From NCBI RefSeq assembly GCF_026008495.1, contig NZ_BQUN01000137.1, forward strand, positions 151,198 through 185,142: a stretch of 33,945 nt of DNA, given 5' to 3'. Position numbers and translations under genes: made by a program. The notes beneath the pieces are model-generated. The model did not search any database and was not told the origin of the DNA. It saw only the letters and a program-made list of their open reading frames with translations. This document shows positions 16,512 to 24,725 of the stretch, piece after piece. The stretch comes from Streptomyces sp. A012304. GTDB lineage: Bacteria; Actinomycetota; Actinomycetes; Streptomycetales; Streptomycetaceae. Numbering within the stretch: position 1 is the first letter of the stretch; each line of letters opens with the position of its first letter.

Positions 16512-16954
16512 ACCGCTTCGAGATACGTGAGCAGTCCGCGTCGTCCGGCGCGCATCATCACCCGGTGGTTGGCGCGGAACACCGGCCGTCCGGGCACGGC
16601 GAGCCGCCTGAGCAGTGGCTTGTTCACGTCGACGACCTGGTCGTAGCGGGCGAGGCAGCCGGTGCCGTCGGGGACGACCGTCCACCGCGCCCAGCCGTCG
16701 ACGTCCCCGGTCAGCGCGCTCTCCAGCACCCCGGCCACCGGATCGCGCCGCCGCTCGCGCGCGGTGAAGGTCAGGTCGTACGGAAGGAGGGAGCGGATGC
16801 GGACGAGGCCGGCGGTGTCGTCGATCCGGGTGACCTCGCGGACCTGCGGCCACCAGCGCGGATAGTCCTCGACCCGTTCCAGGACCGGGTAGACGGTGGC
16901 GAGGGGCGCGGGGAGGTGCCAGCGGCTGACGAAGCGGTAGTGGGCCCAGTCCAT
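16508..16954 (-). CDS. SRPBCC family (polyketide cyclase/START-like) protein
   Basis: A 148-residue helix-grip-fold protein, a fold that binds hydrophobic ligands. The start MDWAHYRFVSRWHLPAPLATVYPVLERVEDYPRWWPQV is typical: a strand, then the helix and the YPRWWP segment of coenzyme Q-binding/polyketide cyclase proteins. Later strands contain RIRSLLPYDLTFTARE and WARWTVVPDGTGCLARYDQ. No catalytic residue can be named, and no biosynthetic genes lie next to it, so the ligand is unknown. I chose ATG 16954; the frame is open further upstream but without domain similarity. It is divergent from the large membrane protein. Confidence 0.88.
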   Translation of the reverse strand: MDWAHYRFVSRWHLPAPLATVYPVLERVEDYPRWWPQVREVTRIDDTAGLVRIRSLLPYDLTFTARERRRDPVAGVLESALTGDVDGWARWTVVPDGTGCLARYDQVVDVNKPLLRRLAVPGRPVFRANHRVMMRAGRRGLLTYLEAV

Positions 16955-17056
16955 GGGCCGAGTGTGCCCGCACCCGGCGGTTCCACACGGGATCTGAGTA
17001 CGGCCTGAGTACCCGCACTCATGCCGCACGGCGTGACCCGGACCACACTGCGAGCC

Positions 17057-19426
17057 ATGACGTCTTCTCCGTCCCCGGCCGAGGAGCTGCGGCTCCTGGA
17101 TGCCGAGCTGTGGCAGCTGGATGCCCGCCGGGCCCAGTTGCTGGCGCGCCGCGCCTGGTTGCTCGCCGCCCTCCAGCAGGCGTCGCAGCCGACGCGGCCG
17201 CCCCGTACCGCACCGCCCGTGGAGGCGAGCGCCCCGCGCGTCCAGAACGTCCTGCTGCTGCTCGGCGGTGTGCTGCTCACCATCGCGGCGGTGGCGTTCA
17301 CGCTGGTCAGCTGGGGTCACCTGGGGATCGCCGGGCGGTCGCTGGTGCTCGGCTCGCTGACGCTGGCGGTGCTCGCCGCGCCGGTGGCGCTGCTACGGCG
17401 CGGGCTGCGCTCGACGGCGGAGTCGGTGGCGGGCCTGGGGCTGGCGCTGACGGTGCTGGACGCCTACGCCCTGCACGAGGTCGCCCTCGCCTCCGTGGAC
17501 GGCACGGGGTACGCGGCCGCGGCGTCGGCCGTGCTGGCGGCCCTGTGGGCGGCGTACGGCCGTGCCCTCGGCACGCTGCGCCTGCCCCTGCCCGCCGCGC
17601 TGCTCGCGGCCCAACTGCCCCTTCCCTTGTGGGCGTTCGCGACGGACGCGGAGCTGTACGGCGTCGCGGCGGCGCTGCTGGTGACGGCGGCGCTCGACGC
17701 GGTGGTCGCGCTGGGCGTCACCGTCCGGCCCGTGCGGATCACCGCCGCCGTCGGCGCGTACGGCCTGGGCGGCGGGGGCGTACTGACGGCCGGGTGGCTG
17801 TCCTGGACGGCCTCCGGTCCGAGCGCCGCCGCCCGTGCGGCGGCGCTCCTGATCCTCGCGGCGGCCGTCGCGCTGGGCGCGTCCTGGCGGCTGACCCGCC
17901 CCGCCGCCGGGCCGGGCGTCGCCCGGGACTTGGCCGCCCTCGTGGTGGGTACGGCGCTCACGGGCGGTCTGCTGCTGGTGATCGCGGGCGGCGGCGTGCT
18001 GCGGGCGTCGCTGCCCGCCGGCTGGGCCGTCCCCGCCCACCTGGCCTGCGGTGTCGCTCTGTCGGCCGCGGTCCGGGGCCGGCTGCCCGAGCCGGTGCGG
18101 CAGGGCCTTTTCCGGGCCTCGGCCGCGGTGCAGGCGCTCGCGGTGCTGTGGGCGGTGCCGCTGGTCGTCGTCACGGCGTGCGGTCCGCTCGGCTGGGTCG
18201 AGCGGCCCTGGACGGGCGCGCCGTCGGACGCCCGGGCGGCGGTGACCGTCCACACGCCGTGGCCGCCGTACGGGACACAGGCGCTGGTCGTCCTGGTGGT
18301 CGTGGCGGTGGTGCTCGCGCTGGCCGTGCGCCACGAGACCTGGCGTCCTCGGGCGCTGACCGGCGCGCTGGGGCTGGCCTGGGCGGCGGGCGTGGCGCTG
18401 CCGGCGGTGCTCGAACTGCCCTACACCGTCACGCTGTTGTTCCTGGGCGCGCTGGTGGCGGTGGCGGTCTTCCTGCCGGTGCCGTGGACCGCCGCCGTCC
18501 TGGCGCCGGCCACCTCGCTGCACCTCGCCCTGCTCTCCCTGGCCACCCGGAGCGCGACCCTGACCGTGTCGTCGGCGCTGATCGCGCTGTTCGTGACGGC
18601 GGCGGCGCGGCCGCGTCTCACGCCGGTCCTGGCCCCGGCCGCGCTGGCGCACGCCGTGGTGCTGGCCTGCGCGACGGGTGCGGCGGCGGGCTGGCAGCCG
18701 CAGCACACCGCCGTGCTGGTCCTCGTGGTGCCGGTGGCGGCGGCGCTGCTCGCCGCCCGGCTCGGCGCGTCCCCGGCGACCGTGCCGGTGGAGGTGACGG
18801 GGGCCGTCGCCGGTCTGCTCGCCGTGGGTCTCACGGTCGTCGATCCGCCGATGCTGGCGCTGGTGCTGGGCCTGGGCGGGGTGATCGCCGCGGGCACGGC
18901 GGTCCGTGCCGACCGCCGGCCGGTCGGCTGGGCGGCGGCCGTCCTGTTCGTCCTGGCCGCCTGGGTCAGGCTCGCCGCCTGGGACGTCACCGTCCCGGAG
19001 GCGTACACGGTCCCGGTGACCGTGCCGGCGCTCCTGGTCGGTGTCCGGCTGCGCCGCCGTGAGCCGCGGACGTCGTCCTGGACGGCGTACGGTCCCGGGC
19101 TCGCCGCCACGCTCGTGCCGAGCCTCCTCGCGGCCTGGGGCGATCCGCAGTGGACGCGCCCGCTGCTGCTCGGCGCGGCCGCCCTGCTGGTCACGCTGCT
19201 GGGCGCCCGGCACCGCCTCCAGGCACCGCTGGTCCTCGGCGGCTCGGTGCTGGTCCTGGACGCTCTGCACGAGCTGGCCCCGTACCTGGTGCAAGTGGCC
19301 GACGCGCTCCCCCGCTGGGCGCCTCCCGCGCTCGCCGGGCTCCTGCTGCTCGCGGTCGGTGCGACGTACGAGCGGCGGATCCGGGACGTCCGACGGGCGC
19401 GGGAGGTCCTGGGGAGGATGAGCTAG
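17057..19426 (+). CDS. Very large polytopic membrane protein (SCO7613 C-terminal-like)
   Basis: A 789-residue protein with over 20 hydrophobic segments and short loops, extremely rich in Ala, Leu and Val. Residues 8-42 (EELRLLDAELWQLDARRAQL...) form a charged heptad-like helix, probably a cytoplasmic coiled coil. Membrane segments run from about residue 62 (VLLLLGGVLLTIAAVAFTLVSW) to about 765, ending in a basic tail. Comparable Streptomyces proteins carry the label SCO7613 C-terminal domain; their function is unknown. No transporter signature was seen. I chose ATG 17057 (MTSSPSPAEE) although no strong Shine-Dalgarno precedes it. Its stop is only 4 bp from the stop of the convergent lyase gene, with no evident hairpin between. 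Confidence 0.85.
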   Translation: MTSSPSPAEELRLLDAELWQLDARRAQLLARRAWLLAALQQASQPTRPPRTAPPVEASAPRVQNVLLLLGGVLLTIAAVAFTLVSWGHLGIAGRSLVLGSLTLAVLAAPVALLRRGLRSTAESVAGLGLALTVLDAYALHEVALASVDGTGYAAAASAVLAALWAAYGRALGTLRLPLPAALLAAQLPLPLWAFATDAELYGVAAALLVTAALDAVVALGVTVRPVRITAAVGAYGLGGGGVLTAGWLSWTASGPSAAARAAALLILAAAVALGASWRLTRPAAGPGVARDLAALVVGTALTGGLLLVIAGGGVLRASLPAGWAVPAHLACGVALSAAVRGRLPEPVRQGLFRASAAVQALAVLWAVPLVVVTACGPLGWVERPWTGAPSDARAAVTVHTPWPPYGTQALVVLVVVAVVLALAVRHETWRPRALTGALGLAWAAGVALPAVLELPYTVTLLFLGALVAVAVFLPVPWTAAVLAPATSLHLALLSLATRSATLTVSSALIALFVTAAARPRLTPVLAPAALAHAVVLACATGAAAGWQPQHTAVLVLVVPVAAALLAARLGASPATVPVEVTGAVAGLLAVGLTVVDPPMLALVLGLGGVIAAGTAVRADRRPVGWAAAVLFVLAAWVRLAAWDVTVPEAYTVPVTVPALLVGVRLRRREPRTSSWTAYGPGLAATLVPSLLAAWGDPQWTRPLLLGAAALLVTLLGARHRLQAPLVLGGSVLVLDALHELAPYLVQVADALPRWAPPALAGLLLLAVGATYERRIRDVRRAREVLGRMS

Positions 19427-19430
19427 CCGC

Positions 19431-22169
19431 CTAGGAAGGCATCTTGTCGCCGAGCAGGGCCAGGTTCTCGATGGCGGCGAGGCCGTAGAGCGCGGTGTCG
19501 TTGGTGGACACCCAGGTGGCCTCGCTGCCCGGGACGAGGGCGGCGGGGCCGCTCAGCGGCTCCGTCCGCCACGGCGCGGACTCCTTGTAGCCGTCGGAGT
19601 TGTAGAACTTCTCCCAGGCCCGCTTGGCGAGCTTCTCGTCGCCGGTCTTCACGGCGGCGAAGGCGTCCAGACGTGAGTGGCCCTGGAAGAGCAGCAGGGT
19701 GCCGAAGTTGGAGCCGTAGCGGGCCGCCTGCTCTGCCTTGGTCGCGTTGAAGTAGCGGCAGTAGTCGTAGTAGGCCTCGTTGAACTTCGGCATGTCGACG
19801 AGGTGGATCAGCTCGGCGCACAGCTCGTTGAGGCCGAAGACGGCGGAGAGGTGCGAGACGCTGACGACCGGCTTGTCGGCGATGGCGAACTTCCCGGTGT
19901 CCAGGTCGTACAGACCGGTGCCCTGGACGAAGCCGTTGGGCTGGGCGGCGATGGTCTCCATGGTCGACAGCACGCGCGCCTTGGCCTTCTCCCACTTCGG
20001 GCCCTTGCGCTCCCACTCCGTGAGCCAGGCCGACACCAGGCCGCTCCAGTCGGTGCCGAAGCCGATCGACAGGGCGTGCCGGTCGGGGGTGTACGGCTCG
20101 GTGCGGATCTTGCGGATCGGGTCGAGGACGAGGAACGTCTCGTCGGAGTCGACGTTGGCGTGCATGAGGTCGCCGACCCGCTCGTCCGCCGTGAGGAAGT
20201 AGTAGTAGCGGCGGTAGGTGGTGTTGGCGATGCGCTGCTGCTTGGCGCTGTCGGCGTAGTGCTGGACGCCGTGCCGGGTGCCGAGGCCCGCCCACTGGCC
20301 GATGTGGTAGACGTCGACCTCGCCGGTGTGCCGGGTCATGGCCTCGGCGAAGCGGAAGATGTCCGCGCGGCCGGAGCGCAGGTACGCGAACCACAGCCAG
20401 AGGTCCGGCGAGAGTTCGGAGTTGTCCCAGGCGTAGCCGCCGATGTCGTAGCGCCACTGGTGCCGGACGGTGTCGTAGGTGTGCATGATGTCGCCGTAGT
20501 CCCAGAAGCCGTACCACCGGCGCTGCTCCACCTGGTCCTTGTAGTAGGTGAAGAGGAAGTCGAGGTGGTCCTCGATCTTGGCCTTGGCGGGGGTGGAGCG
20601 GTCGGGCTCGGAGTACAGGCCGGGGCCGAAGACCTTGGCCTTGATGAGCTGCTTGGGCGGGGCGGCGAGCTGCGGCAGCACCCGGACGGCCTCGACCTGC
20701 TGGGCGAGCTCGTCGGGGCTCGGGGTGGACTCGTTGGCCCAGAAGAGGAGTTCGGAGGTACGGGCGATCCCGTAGGGGGTGCCGAAGCCGGGCTCGTAGT
20801 CCTCGTAGGTGATGTTGAGGCCTTCGAGCTGCTCGGGGAAGGTGTCCTGGCCCATGCCGTCGTGGTAGAAGCGCAGGTCCATGGGCTGTGCCTCGGGCGA
20901 CCAGAGCCAGAGGGTGACCTCGGCCTCGTCGGTGTGGGCGTCGCGGATGTCGAGCTGGGAGGGGTGGCTCTCCCAGAAGTCCCTGAGACCGAAGGAGAAC
21001 CCGCCGCTCACCCCGCCGACGTAGCCGAAGCCGGAGGCCCGCCTGCCGCCGCCGGCGGCGATCCAGCCGTAGCCCTTCTTGGTGCGCTTGCGCAGGGTGA
21101 AGCCGTCGGCGGAGAGCTGGGAGAGGGTGTAGTCGCCCCACTCGGGGATGTACTGGAGCCGGGTCGTCACCCGCTGGTCCCAGGTGGCGGGGTCGGGCAG
21201 CTTCTTGCCCTCGTACTGGGCCGCCTGGACGGCCGCGCCCGGGTCGCGGCGCAGGCCGGTGATGCCTTTGACGGCCTCGCGCAGCAGACCGGTGCCCTCG
21301 CCGCCGATGCGGATGTGCCGGTCGTAGGACTGGTCGCGCATCGGCACGGAGAAGCGGACGCCGAGGCCGCGGATGAAGTCACCGCTGGCCTTGCCGGGCT
21401 CCTGCGTGCCGTCGTAGGTGATGGTGTGCACCATGCGGAAGGAGTCGGCGCCCGCGTAGAAGTAGAGGCGGATCGAGAAGGGCAGCCAGCTGCGGCTTCC
21501 CTTGCGGTGCTTGCCGTCGATACGGACGACCGCGCGGACCGGGCCGTCCTGCTCCACGGCGACCGCGGAGATGGCGCCGTCGAAGCGCTCGGTCTTGACC
21601 GTGCCCTGGTCCTCGTCCTCGATCTCGGGCTGGCGGATCAGGACCAGCCGGCCGTTCCTGGCGATCTCGGTGGAGCCGCGGGTGACGGACTTGATGATCG
21701 TGGCCCCGGACTTGCCGATCTTCGCGGTGATGACACCGGTCGACACGTCGATGGTGCCGCCGCTCTTGTCGACGGTGACCTTCTTGACGGGCTTGGCGGC
21801 CGTGCCGGCGGTGAGGGTGAGCTTGCCGTCGCCCGAGCTGACCGCGTGGGCGGTCCACTTCAGCGACCCGTCCGGCCAGTAGGCGATGGGCCAGGACTGG
21901 ACGGGGACGGCCTTGCCGTCGGCGTCGGTCAGCGCGAAGGTCTGGTCCTCCTGGTAGAGGCCCATCGGCCAGGGCACGCCGAGCGTGGAGCCGGGGGCCG
22001 CGCCGAGGCCGCCGTCCTCCAGCCAGTCCAGGGTCACCGGTTCCGCGTCCGCGGTGTCGGCTCTCGGCGCGGCCTGCGCGTCCTTGCTGCCCAGCGCCCA
22101 GCTGAACTGTGCGGCGGCTCCGGCGACGGCCGCCGCCTTGAGCAGGGACCTGCGGGGGATGGGGGACAT
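19431..22169 (-). CDS. Tat-exported PcRGLX/YetA-like lyase (exo-rhamnogalacturonan lyase family)
   Basis: A 912-residue secreted protein. The N terminus RRSLLKAAAVAGAAAQ is a Tat signal with likely cleavage near AQA (31-33). The segments GVPWPMG (64-70) and YWPDGSLKWTAHAV (97-110) are characteristic of the N-terminal beta-sandwich (RIFT-barrel) domain of the PcRGLX/YetA family; a central beta domain and a C-terminal helical toroid (from about 600, with WYGFWDYGDIMHTYD and RHTGEVDVYHIGQWAG) follow. The Penicillium founding member is an exo-acting rhamnogalacturonan lyase, so a pectin-type substrate is inferred, not shown. GGAAAGGAC precedes ATG 22169. It is the last gene of the sugar cluster and the only glycan-cleaving enzyme in the window. 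Confidence 0.88.
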   Translation of the reverse strand: MSPIPRRSLLKAAAVAGAAAQFSWALGSKDAQAAPRADTADAEPVTLDWLEDGGLGAAPGSTLGVPWPMGLYQEDQTFALTDADGKAVPVQSWPIAYWPDGSLKWTAHAVSSGDGKLTLTAGTAAKPVKKVTVDKSGGTIDVSTGVITAKIGKSGATIIKSVTRGSTEIARNGRLVLIRQPEIEDEDQGTVKTERFDGAISAVAVEQDGPVRAVVRIDGKHRKGSRSWLPFSIRLYFYAGADSFRMVHTITYDGTQEPGKASGDFIRGLGVRFSVPMRDQSYDRHIRIGGEGTGLLREAVKGITGLRRDPGAAVQAAQYEGKKLPDPATWDQRVTTRLQYIPEWGDYTLSQLSADGFTLRKRTKKGYGWIAAGGGRRASGFGYVGGVSGGFSFGLRDFWESHPSQLDIRDAHTDEAEVTLWLWSPEAQPMDLRFYHDGMGQDTFPEQLEGLNITYEDYEPGFGTPYGIARTSELLFWANESTPSPDELAQQVEAVRVLPQLAAPPKQLIKAKVFGPGLYSEPDRSTPAKAKIEDHLDFLFTYYKDQVEQRRWYGFWDYGDIMHTYDTVRHQWRYDIGGYAWDNSELSPDLWLWFAYLRSGRADIFRFAEAMTRHTGEVDVYHIGQWAGLGTRHGVQHYADSAKQQRIANTTYRRYYYFLTADERVGDLMHANVDSDETFLVLDPIRKIRTEPYTPDRHALSIGFGTDWSGLVSAWLTEWERKGPKWEKAKARVLSTMETIAAQPNGFVQGTGLYDLDTGKFAIADKPVVSVSHLSAVFGLNELCAELIHLVDMPKFNEAYYDYCRYFNATKAEQAARYGSNFGTLLLFQGHSRLDAFAAVKTGDEKLAKRAWEKFYNSDGYKESAPWRTEPLSGPAALVPGSEATWVSTNDTALYGLAAIENLALLGDKMPS

Positions 22170-22218
22170 GGCCTGTCCTTTCCGTGCGGGTTCAGGTTGC
22201 CAAGGGCATGACAGAGGG

Positions 22219-22274
22219 AGGTGCGGCGCCCGGGGCGCCGACCTGGGGAGAGGGCACCGCCGGTCAGCGGTGCC
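22219..22274 (-). terminator. Two hairpins between the YesL-like gene and the lyase gene
   Basis: GGCACCGC (22253-22260) pairs with GCGGTGCC (22267-22274), with the stop codon of the YesL-like gene in the loop. A second pair, GGCGCC (22225-22230) and GGCGCC (22234-22239), lies just downstream. They may attenuate or process the message ahead of the lyase gene. Confidence 0.45.
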
Positions 22275-22854
22275 GGTAGCGCTCCTCGACGGCGACGGCC
22301 GCCGCCGCGACGGCCCCGAGCACGGGGACCGCGAGCGGCGCGATGAACCACCCGGACAGGGCCACGACGGCCAGTCCGGCGGTGAGCAGGAAGGACCCCG
22401 CGGGGTCGAGCACGGTACGGCGGCCCGCCCGCGCGAGCAGAGCGCGCCAGGAGTCGTCCGGGGTCCACACGGCGGCGGCGCGCATGCCCGCGACCGCGCA
22501 CCCGATGAGTGCGAACAGTCCGACGGCCCCGACGAGCGGCCCGCCGGGGATCCCGGCCCGCGCGGCCTGGACGTCGACCCAGGCCACGGCCACCGCCGCC
22601 CACCCCGCGACCCCGACGACCCATCCCCCGCGCACCGCCGCCCGGAAGTCGGCGACGAACTCCCGCCACCCACCGCCCTGGTGGGCGGTACGACGGCGCA
22701 GGTGCCGGGCCCCCGCGGCGAAGGCGGCCGGGTAGGTGACGACCCCGAGCGAGGCCACCGCGATCCACACCCCGGTGAGCAGGCACTCGGCGAACACGCC
22801 GAACCGTTCGGCGAAGACGGACTCCTTGCGGACCTTCACACGTGCTTCGGCCAT
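22264..22854 (-). CDS. YesL-like DUF624 membrane protein
   Basis: A 196-residue membrane protein of the DUF624/YesL family, which accompanies carbohydrate ABC importers. The family features are the N-terminal FGVFAECLLTGVWIAVASLG segment, TYPAAFAAGARHLRR with its conserved Pro, and the W-REF-DFR linker. About five hydrophobic helices are visible (20-40, 75-95, 102-125, 150-168, 170-188). The molecular role is unknown. In Bacillus subtilis yesL lies in the rhamnogalacturonan gene cluster with yesOPQ, and the same combination with permeases, binding protein and a YetA-type lyase is seen here. It starts 12 bp after the permease stop. Confidence 0.86.
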   Translation of the reverse strand: MAEARVKVRKESVFAERFGVFAECLLTGVWIAVASLGVVTYPAAFAAGARHLRRRTAHQGGGWREFVADFRAAVRGGWVVGVAGWAAVAVAWVDVQAARAGIPGGPLVGAVGLFALIGCAVAGMRAAAVWTPDDSWRALLARAGRRTVLDPAGSFLLTAGLAVVALSGWFIAPLAVPVLGAVAAAAVAVEERYRHR

Positions 22855-22866
22855 CGCCGGCCCTCC

Positions 22867-23760
22867 TCAGCCCTTCAGTCCGGAGGTCGCCATACCGTCG
22901 ATGAGGTACCGCTGGAAGGCGAGGAAGAACAGCAGCACCGGCAGCAGCGCGACCAGCGACATGGCGATCAGCCCGCCGTAGTTCGCGGCGACGCCGTCGG
23001 AGTCGCGGAACATCATCATGCCGAGGGAGACGGTGTACTTGCCGGGCTCGTTGAGGTAGATCAGCGGGCCCATGAAGTCGTTCCAGGCGTTGATGAAGGT
23101 GAAGATCGCGCTGGTGATGAGCGCCGGACGGCACAGCGGCATCACGATCGACCAGTAGATCCGCAGATGCCCGCAGCCGTCGATCCGGGCGGCCTCGTCC
23201 AGCTCCTTCGGCAGGTTCCGCATGAACTGCACCATGAGGAAGACGAAGAACGCCTCCGTGGCCAGGTACTTGCCGATCAGCAGCGGGACGTAGGTGTTGA
23301 TCAGCTCCATCTTCTGGAACATCACGTACTGCGGGATCAGCAGCACGTGGTACGGCAGCAGCAGGGTGCCGATCATCAGGGTGAACATCAGGTTCCGGCC
23401 CGCGAACTTGATCTTGGCGAAGGCGTACGCCGTCAGCGAGCAGGAGATCAGGATGCCGGCGACCGAGCCGAGCGAGTAGATCAGGGAGTTCTGGAAGAAG
23501 GTCCAGATCGAGATGTCGGCGATGCCGTCGGCGAGGCCCTTGAAGTTCGCCAGGATGGGGTCGGCCGGGAACAGGTTCAGACTGTTGATGATGTCCTTGC
23601 TGGGCTTGAACGAGGCACCGATGACCCACAGGACGGGGTAGAGGACGACCGCGAGGACCAGCAGGGAGCCGATGTGCCAGGCGAGCGAGCCGGCGCGCTT
23701 GCGGCCGAGGCCGCGCGGCCGGTCGACGGCGGGCGGGGTGGTGGTCGTGGTGGCGCTCAT
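22867..23760 (-). CDS. Carbohydrate ABC transporter permease (MalG/YesQ-type)
   Basis: A 297-residue inner-membrane permease with six predicted helices. The cytoplasmic EAA loop is EAARIDGCGHLRIYWSIVMP, which docks to the ATPase. The N terminus WHIGSLLVLAVVLYPVLWVIGASFKPSKDI and the C terminus YLIDGMATSGLKG are typical for CUT1 permeases of the MalG side. The ATG at 23760 overlaps the stop of the partner permease by 4 bp (ATGA). No ATP-binding subunit is encoded nearby; in Streptomyces a shared ATPase, MsiK, serves many such importers, which is the likely partner here. Confidence 0.96.
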   Translation of the reverse strand: MSATTTTTPPAVDRPRGLGRKRAGSLAWHIGSLLVLAVVLYPVLWVIGASFKPSKDIINSLNLFPADPILANFKGLADGIADISIWTFFQNSLIYSLGSVAGILISCSLTAYAFAKIKFAGRNLMFTLMIGTLLLPYHVLLIPQYVMFQKMELINTYVPLLIGKYLATEAFFVFLMVQFMRNLPKELDEAARIDGCGHLRIYWSIVMPLCRPALITSAIFTFINAWNDFMGPLIYLNEPGKYTVSLGMMMFRDSDGVAANYGGLIAMSLVALLPVLLFFLAFQRYLIDGMATSGLKG

Positions 23761-24725
23761 CGGGCGTCCTCCTCGTAGTGCACCCACTTCTTCTGCGACC
23801 AGAAGAGGACGGCCGTGACCAGGGCGACGGCGAGCAGCAGCATCCAGGCCATCGCGGAGGCGAAGCCCATCTGCGCGTTCTTGAAGCCCTGCTGGTACAG
23901 GTAGCAGGTGTAGACGAGCGTGGCGTCGGCCGGCCCGCAGTACGTGTTGGAGACGACGTACGCGGAGCCGAAGATCTGGAACGAGTGGATGGTCTCCAGC
24001 AGGACGTTGAAGAACAGCACCGGGGAGATCATCGGGAGCGTGATGCTCCAGAACCTGCGGAAGGGGCCGGCGCCGTCCATCTCGGCGGCCTCGTACAGCT
24101 CCCTCGGCACCTGCTTCAGGCCCGCCAGGAAGATGACCATCGGCGCGCCGAACTGCCAGACGGTCAGGGCGACCAGACAGTAGAGGATCCAGTCGGGGTC
24201 GCCGACCCAGCCGCCGCTGTGAATGCCGAGGAAGGACATCGAGCGGTCCACGATGGCGTCGTCGGAGAAGATCGAGCGCCAGACGAACGCGACGGAGACG
24301 CTCGCGCCGATCAGCGAGGGCGCGTAGAACGCGGCCCGGTAGAAGGCCTGTCCACGCCGGCTCTGCGCGAGCAGCAGGGCGACGCCGAGCGCGAGCAGCA
24401 GCTTCAGCGGTGTACCGATGACCACGTACTTCGCCGTGACCTCGACCGACCTCTGCCAGCGCGGATCGTCGAACATCTTGGTGAAGTTGTCGAAGCCGAT
24501 CCACCGCGGGCTGTTGAAGAGGTTGTAGTCGGTGAAGGCGAAGTACAGGGAGGCCGCCATCGGGCCCGCGGTCAGCAGCAGAAAGCCCGCGATCCACGGG
24601 GACATGAAGAGGTAGCCGGCGAAATTCTCGCGGCGGCCCCGCCGCTTGACGGCGGCGGGGCCGGCGGCGGGTGCCGTGCGGGTGTCGAGCGGAGACTCCT
24701 TGACGAGCGTCACAGTGGTTCCCAT
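23757..24725 (-). CDS. Carbohydrate ABC transporter permease (MalF/YesP-type)
   Basis: A 322-residue permease of the CUT1 sugar-import class. The segment AGYLFMSPWIAGFLLLTAGPMAASLYFAFTDYN opens the first helix, and the EAA loop is EAAEMDGAGPFRRFWSITLP. Six helices are predicted, ending in LFWSQKKWVHYEEDAR. The ATG 24725 overlaps the stop of the binding-protein gene by one base (TGATG), and its own stop overlaps the next permease start, so the importer genes are translationally coupled. It pairs with the MalG-type permease as the heterodimeric channel. The substrate is inferred from the YesL and lyase genes downstream. Confidence 0.96.
   Translation of the reverse strand: MGTTVTLVKESPLDTRTAPAAGPAAVKRRGRRENFAGYLFMSPWIAGFLLLTAGPMAASLYFAFTDYNLFNSPRWIGFDNFTKMFDDPRWQRSVEVTAKYVVIGTPLKLLLALGVALLLAQSRRGQAFYRAAFYAPSLIGASVSVAFVWRSIFSDDAIVDRSMSFLGIHSGGWVGDPDWILYCLVALTVWQFGAPMVIFLAGLKQVPRELYEAAEMDGAGPFRRFWSITLPMISPVLFFNVLLETIHSFQIFGSAYVVSNTYCGPADATLVYTCYLYQQGFKNAQMGFASAMAWMLLLAVALVTAVLFWSQKKWVHYEEDAR

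Noticed and set aside
19427..19430. Terminator between the giant membrane protein gene and the lyase gene
   Set aside because: The stops are 4 bp apart and I looked for a shared hairpin, but no convincing inverted repeat was seen around 19410-19450.
19677..22211. Plus-strand open frame of 844 codons opposite the lyase gene
   Set aside because: Its composition is typical of antisense frames in high-GC genes, whereas the minus-strand protein has a Tat signal and a recognised family.
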